Assembly: GCF_001636055.1 (NCBI RefSeq)
Contig: NZ_CP011789.1
Span: forward strand, 2,852,001-2,916,000
DNA length: 64,000 nucleotides
DNA from: Pseudomonas putida
GTDB lineage: Bacteria > Pseudomonadota > Gammaproteobacteria > Pseudomonadales > Pseudomonadaceae
Direction: 5' to 3'
Positions 62,511 through 64,000 of this stretch are shown one piece after another (the stretch's first letter is position 1; each line of letters starts with the position of its first letter). Under the pieces are notes generated by a model. It saw only the letters and a program-made list of their open reading frames with translations. It searched no databases and had not been told where the DNA came from. The position numbers and the translations under genes were made by a program.

Positions 62511-63539
62511 TCAGTCGTTGCTTTCTTTGTTGTCGACGCGGTAGCTGAAGCTGAAGCCAAAGCCCTGGAACAGCACCACGTCAGCCAGTTGCCGGGACAG
62601 CTCGGCAGCGCTGGCAAGCTTGGTCTTGGGTACATAGAGCATGTCTTCGGGCTGCAGGTAGGCGAGCTTCTGGCTACCGCCGGAGAGGGCCTGGTCGACG
62701 TCGTAGTTGACTGCATGCACGGTGTTGCCTTCGCGGCGCATGATCACCACCGAGCCGAGCTTGGCCTTCAGGGTCGGGCCGCGGGCCAGGGTCAGGGCCT
62801 CGAGCACCGACACCGGACGACGGATCTGGAAGGCGCCCGGCTGGCCGACTTCGCCGAGCACGTAGATCTCGTTGGCGGCAGTGGACTTGAGCAGTACATC
62901 CACGCTCATGCGCCCGGGCAGGCTGGCGTAACGCTCGTTGAGGTAGTCACGCAACTGGTTGACGGTCATGCCCTGCAGCGGCACCGAGCCGATTTCCGGG
63001 AAGGTCGCGCGACCGTCGTTGCCCACGGTGATGTCGCGGCTCATGCCGGTGCCGGGGTGGCTCAGGGCGTTCTTCAGGTTGACCTCGTCGGTCATGGGGC
63101 TGAGCACGCGCACCGTTACCTGGTCGCGGTTGGGCTTGAACACGCGCTTGTCGTTGTAGGCCTGACGAATGGCGCTCTCCGCTTCGCTCGGGGTCAGGCC
63201 CTCGACGCGCACCGACGCGTTGGTGGATGGCAGGGTGATGCTGCCGTCGGGCTGCACCAGCTGCTGGCCGTTCAGGCCGCTGGCGGCCATGAAGTTGAGG
63301 TCCAGGGTGTCACCGGACTGGATGCGGTACACCCCGGCAGAACGGTTGCTGACGTGGAAGATCACTTCCAGCACGTCCTGTGGCCGCAGCACCTGTTCGC
63401 GGCGGGCGACTTCGGTGGCCTGGCTCTCGGCCGCTGGTGCGGTCAGGATCTGTACCGGCATTTCGCGGCTTTCCTGGCTGGCGCAACCGGCCAGGGCGAG
63501 CACGCACAGGGCAATCGAGGGGTATCTCATGGCGATCAT
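62511..63539 (-). CDS. Wza-type outer-membrane polysaccharide export lipoprotein
   Basis: This 342-residue lipoprotein has a signal peptide and lipobox (SIALCVLALAGCASQES, LAGC). A Poly_export domain ('LRPQDVLEVIFHVSNRSAGV' near residue 50) and one or two SLBB domains ('GQPGAFQIRRPVSVLEALTL' near 235) follow. Length ~340 and the C-terminal 'LYVPKTKLASAAELSRQL' fit Wza/GumB/KpsD-like channel proteins. The start at 63539 is preceded by AGAGGA; an alternative Met is three codons in. Confidence 0.92.
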   Translation of the reverse strand: MIAMRYPSIALCVLALAGCASQESREMPVQILTAPAAESQATEVARREQVLRPQDVLEVIFHVSNRSAGVYRIQSGDTLDLNFMAASGLNGQQLVQPDGSITLPSTNASVRVEGLTPSEAESAIRQAYNDKRVFKPNRDQVTVRVLSPMTDEVNLKNALSHPGTGMSRDITVGNDGRATFPEIGSVPLQGMTVNQLRDYLNERYASLPGRMSVDVLLKSTAANEIYVLGEVGQPGAFQIRRPVSVLEALTLARGPTLKAKLGSVVIMRREGNTVHAVNYDVDQALSGGSQKLAYLQPEDMLYVPKTKLASAAELSRQLADVVLFQGFGFSFSYRVDNKESND

Positions 63540-63552
63540 GGCGTGCGTCCTC

Positions 63553-64000
63553 TCACAGGTTGTCGTACAGCCACTTGGGCATGTAGTACTTGCGCTTGTT
63601 GAACACGCTGCCGATCAGCCGCGCGCCAGCTTGCGTCAGCCGTTGGGCGGCAGCCTGGGCCACTTCCCAGCGGGTTTCCTCGGCGCACACCACCAGGATC
63701 ACGCCATCGACCAGGGTGCCGATCACCAGGCTGTCGGCGCTGGCATAGATGGCCTCGCCGTCGATCACCACGAAGCGGTAGTGGGCGGCGAACTGGCGCA
63801 ACAGGATGCGCAGGCGTTCGGGGTCGAGGCGGTCGCGTCCGCGCTTCCAGGTGCCCGCCGGGAGCACGTCGAATGGTTGGTCGGACAGGTGCACCACGCA
63901 GTCCTGCGCCAAGGGTGGAGTGTCCTCGTCGAACAACAGGTCGGTGTAGCCGCGCAGCTTGTTCAGCCCCAGTTGCTGGCTCAGGCCATTGCTGCTGGAA
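63553..64000 (-). CDS. CpsD/BY-kinase-like ATPase of the EPS operon (5' end outside window)
   Basis: The C-terminal ~149 residues are seen; the start lies beyond base 64000. The visible part begins SSNGLSQQLGLNKLRGYTDL (the GL..L..G..D pattern after a P-loop) and contains 'FVVIDGEAIYASADSLVIGT' (Walker B region with Asp-Gly-Glu instead of the common Asp-x-Pro-Pro), 'GVILVVCAEETRWEVAQAA', then 'GSVFNKRKYYMPKWLYDNL', with a short Tyr cluster (YY..Y) at the end. It fits a cytoplasmic BY-kinase that phosphorylates its own tail and controls Wzz. Walker A cannot be seen. Confidence 0.85.
   Translation of the reverse strand, partial: SSSNGLSQQLGLNKLRGYTDLLFDEDTPPLAQDCVVHLSDQPFDVLPAGTWKRGRDRLDPERLRILLRQFAAHYRFVVIDGEAIYASADSLVIGTLVDGVILVVCAEETRWEVAQAAAQRLTQAGARLIGSVFNKRKYYMPKWLYDNL

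Overview
This window looks like a chromosomal segment of a Pseudomonas putida-group bacterium. It is GC-rich with strong Pseudomonas codon bias. It carries PobR/PobA of the AraC/flavoprotein type, a complete fapABCDEF functional-amyloid operon, Pseudomonas-style REP elements (the GCGGGC/GCCCGC ... CTCCCACAGG type) and PACE, PnuC and UppP genes typical of the genus. I see no tRNA, rRNA, insertion sequence, phage or CRISPR array.

Layout from left to right. 1-12.7 kb is metabolic and accessory: the end of an autotransporter; a HypT-like LysR regulator divergent from a dicarboxylate/amino-acid symporter and a double-domain Asp/Glu racemase; a class II aldolase with a LysR gene; HMG-CoA lyase with a MerR regulator; pobR/pobA; a periplasmic ankyrin protein; and another LysR gene. 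12.7-19.5 kb is a cobalamin riboswitch followed by cobW-cobN-chlI-VWA, a B12-repressed cobalt-insertion operon. 19.6-29.2 kb is the Fap amyloid region: a sigma-54 activator with a VpsR-like receiver, an LtaS-type phosphotransferase and fapF-E-D-C-B-A. fapA is preceded by a sigma-54-like promoter and four copies of a TGTATCA-type upstream motif. 29.2-38.5 kb holds nadR-like/pnuC, a Cache chemoreceptor, uppP, azoR and its LysR regulator, and several transporters. 38.5-45.1 kb starts with an isoleucine-type leader peptide, an attenuator and a Shine-Dalgarno-sequestering hairpin in front of ilvA, followed by an iron alcohol dehydrogenase, a VOC protein and a GapN-like aldehyde dehydrogenase.

45.2-49.0 kb is a large leucine-rich-repeat protein of the Pseudomonas dermonecrotic-toxin/NEL effector family. 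Its N-terminus is split by an apparent one-base frameshift and its C-terminus lacks a recognisable NEL ubiquitin-ligase domain. 49.2-64 kb is one long minus-strand exopolysaccharide operon running off the right edge: BY-kinase, Wza, Wzz, GT4, Wzy-like, two GT2, polysaccharide deacetylase, flippase, a secreted glycosidase-like protein, two acyltransferase-fold proteins and a ChbG/YdjC deacetylase. Most junctions overlap by 4-8 bases.

The most notable points are: (i) a REP cluster inserted in frame inside the GT4 gene and tandemly amplified with a 138-bp (46-codon) period; (ii) the two-layer RNA control in front of ilvA; (iii) the probable dedicated sigma-54 circuit for the amyloid operon; (iv) the probable CTG start of the VWA chelatase partner; and (v) the frameshifted, NEL-less LRR protein.
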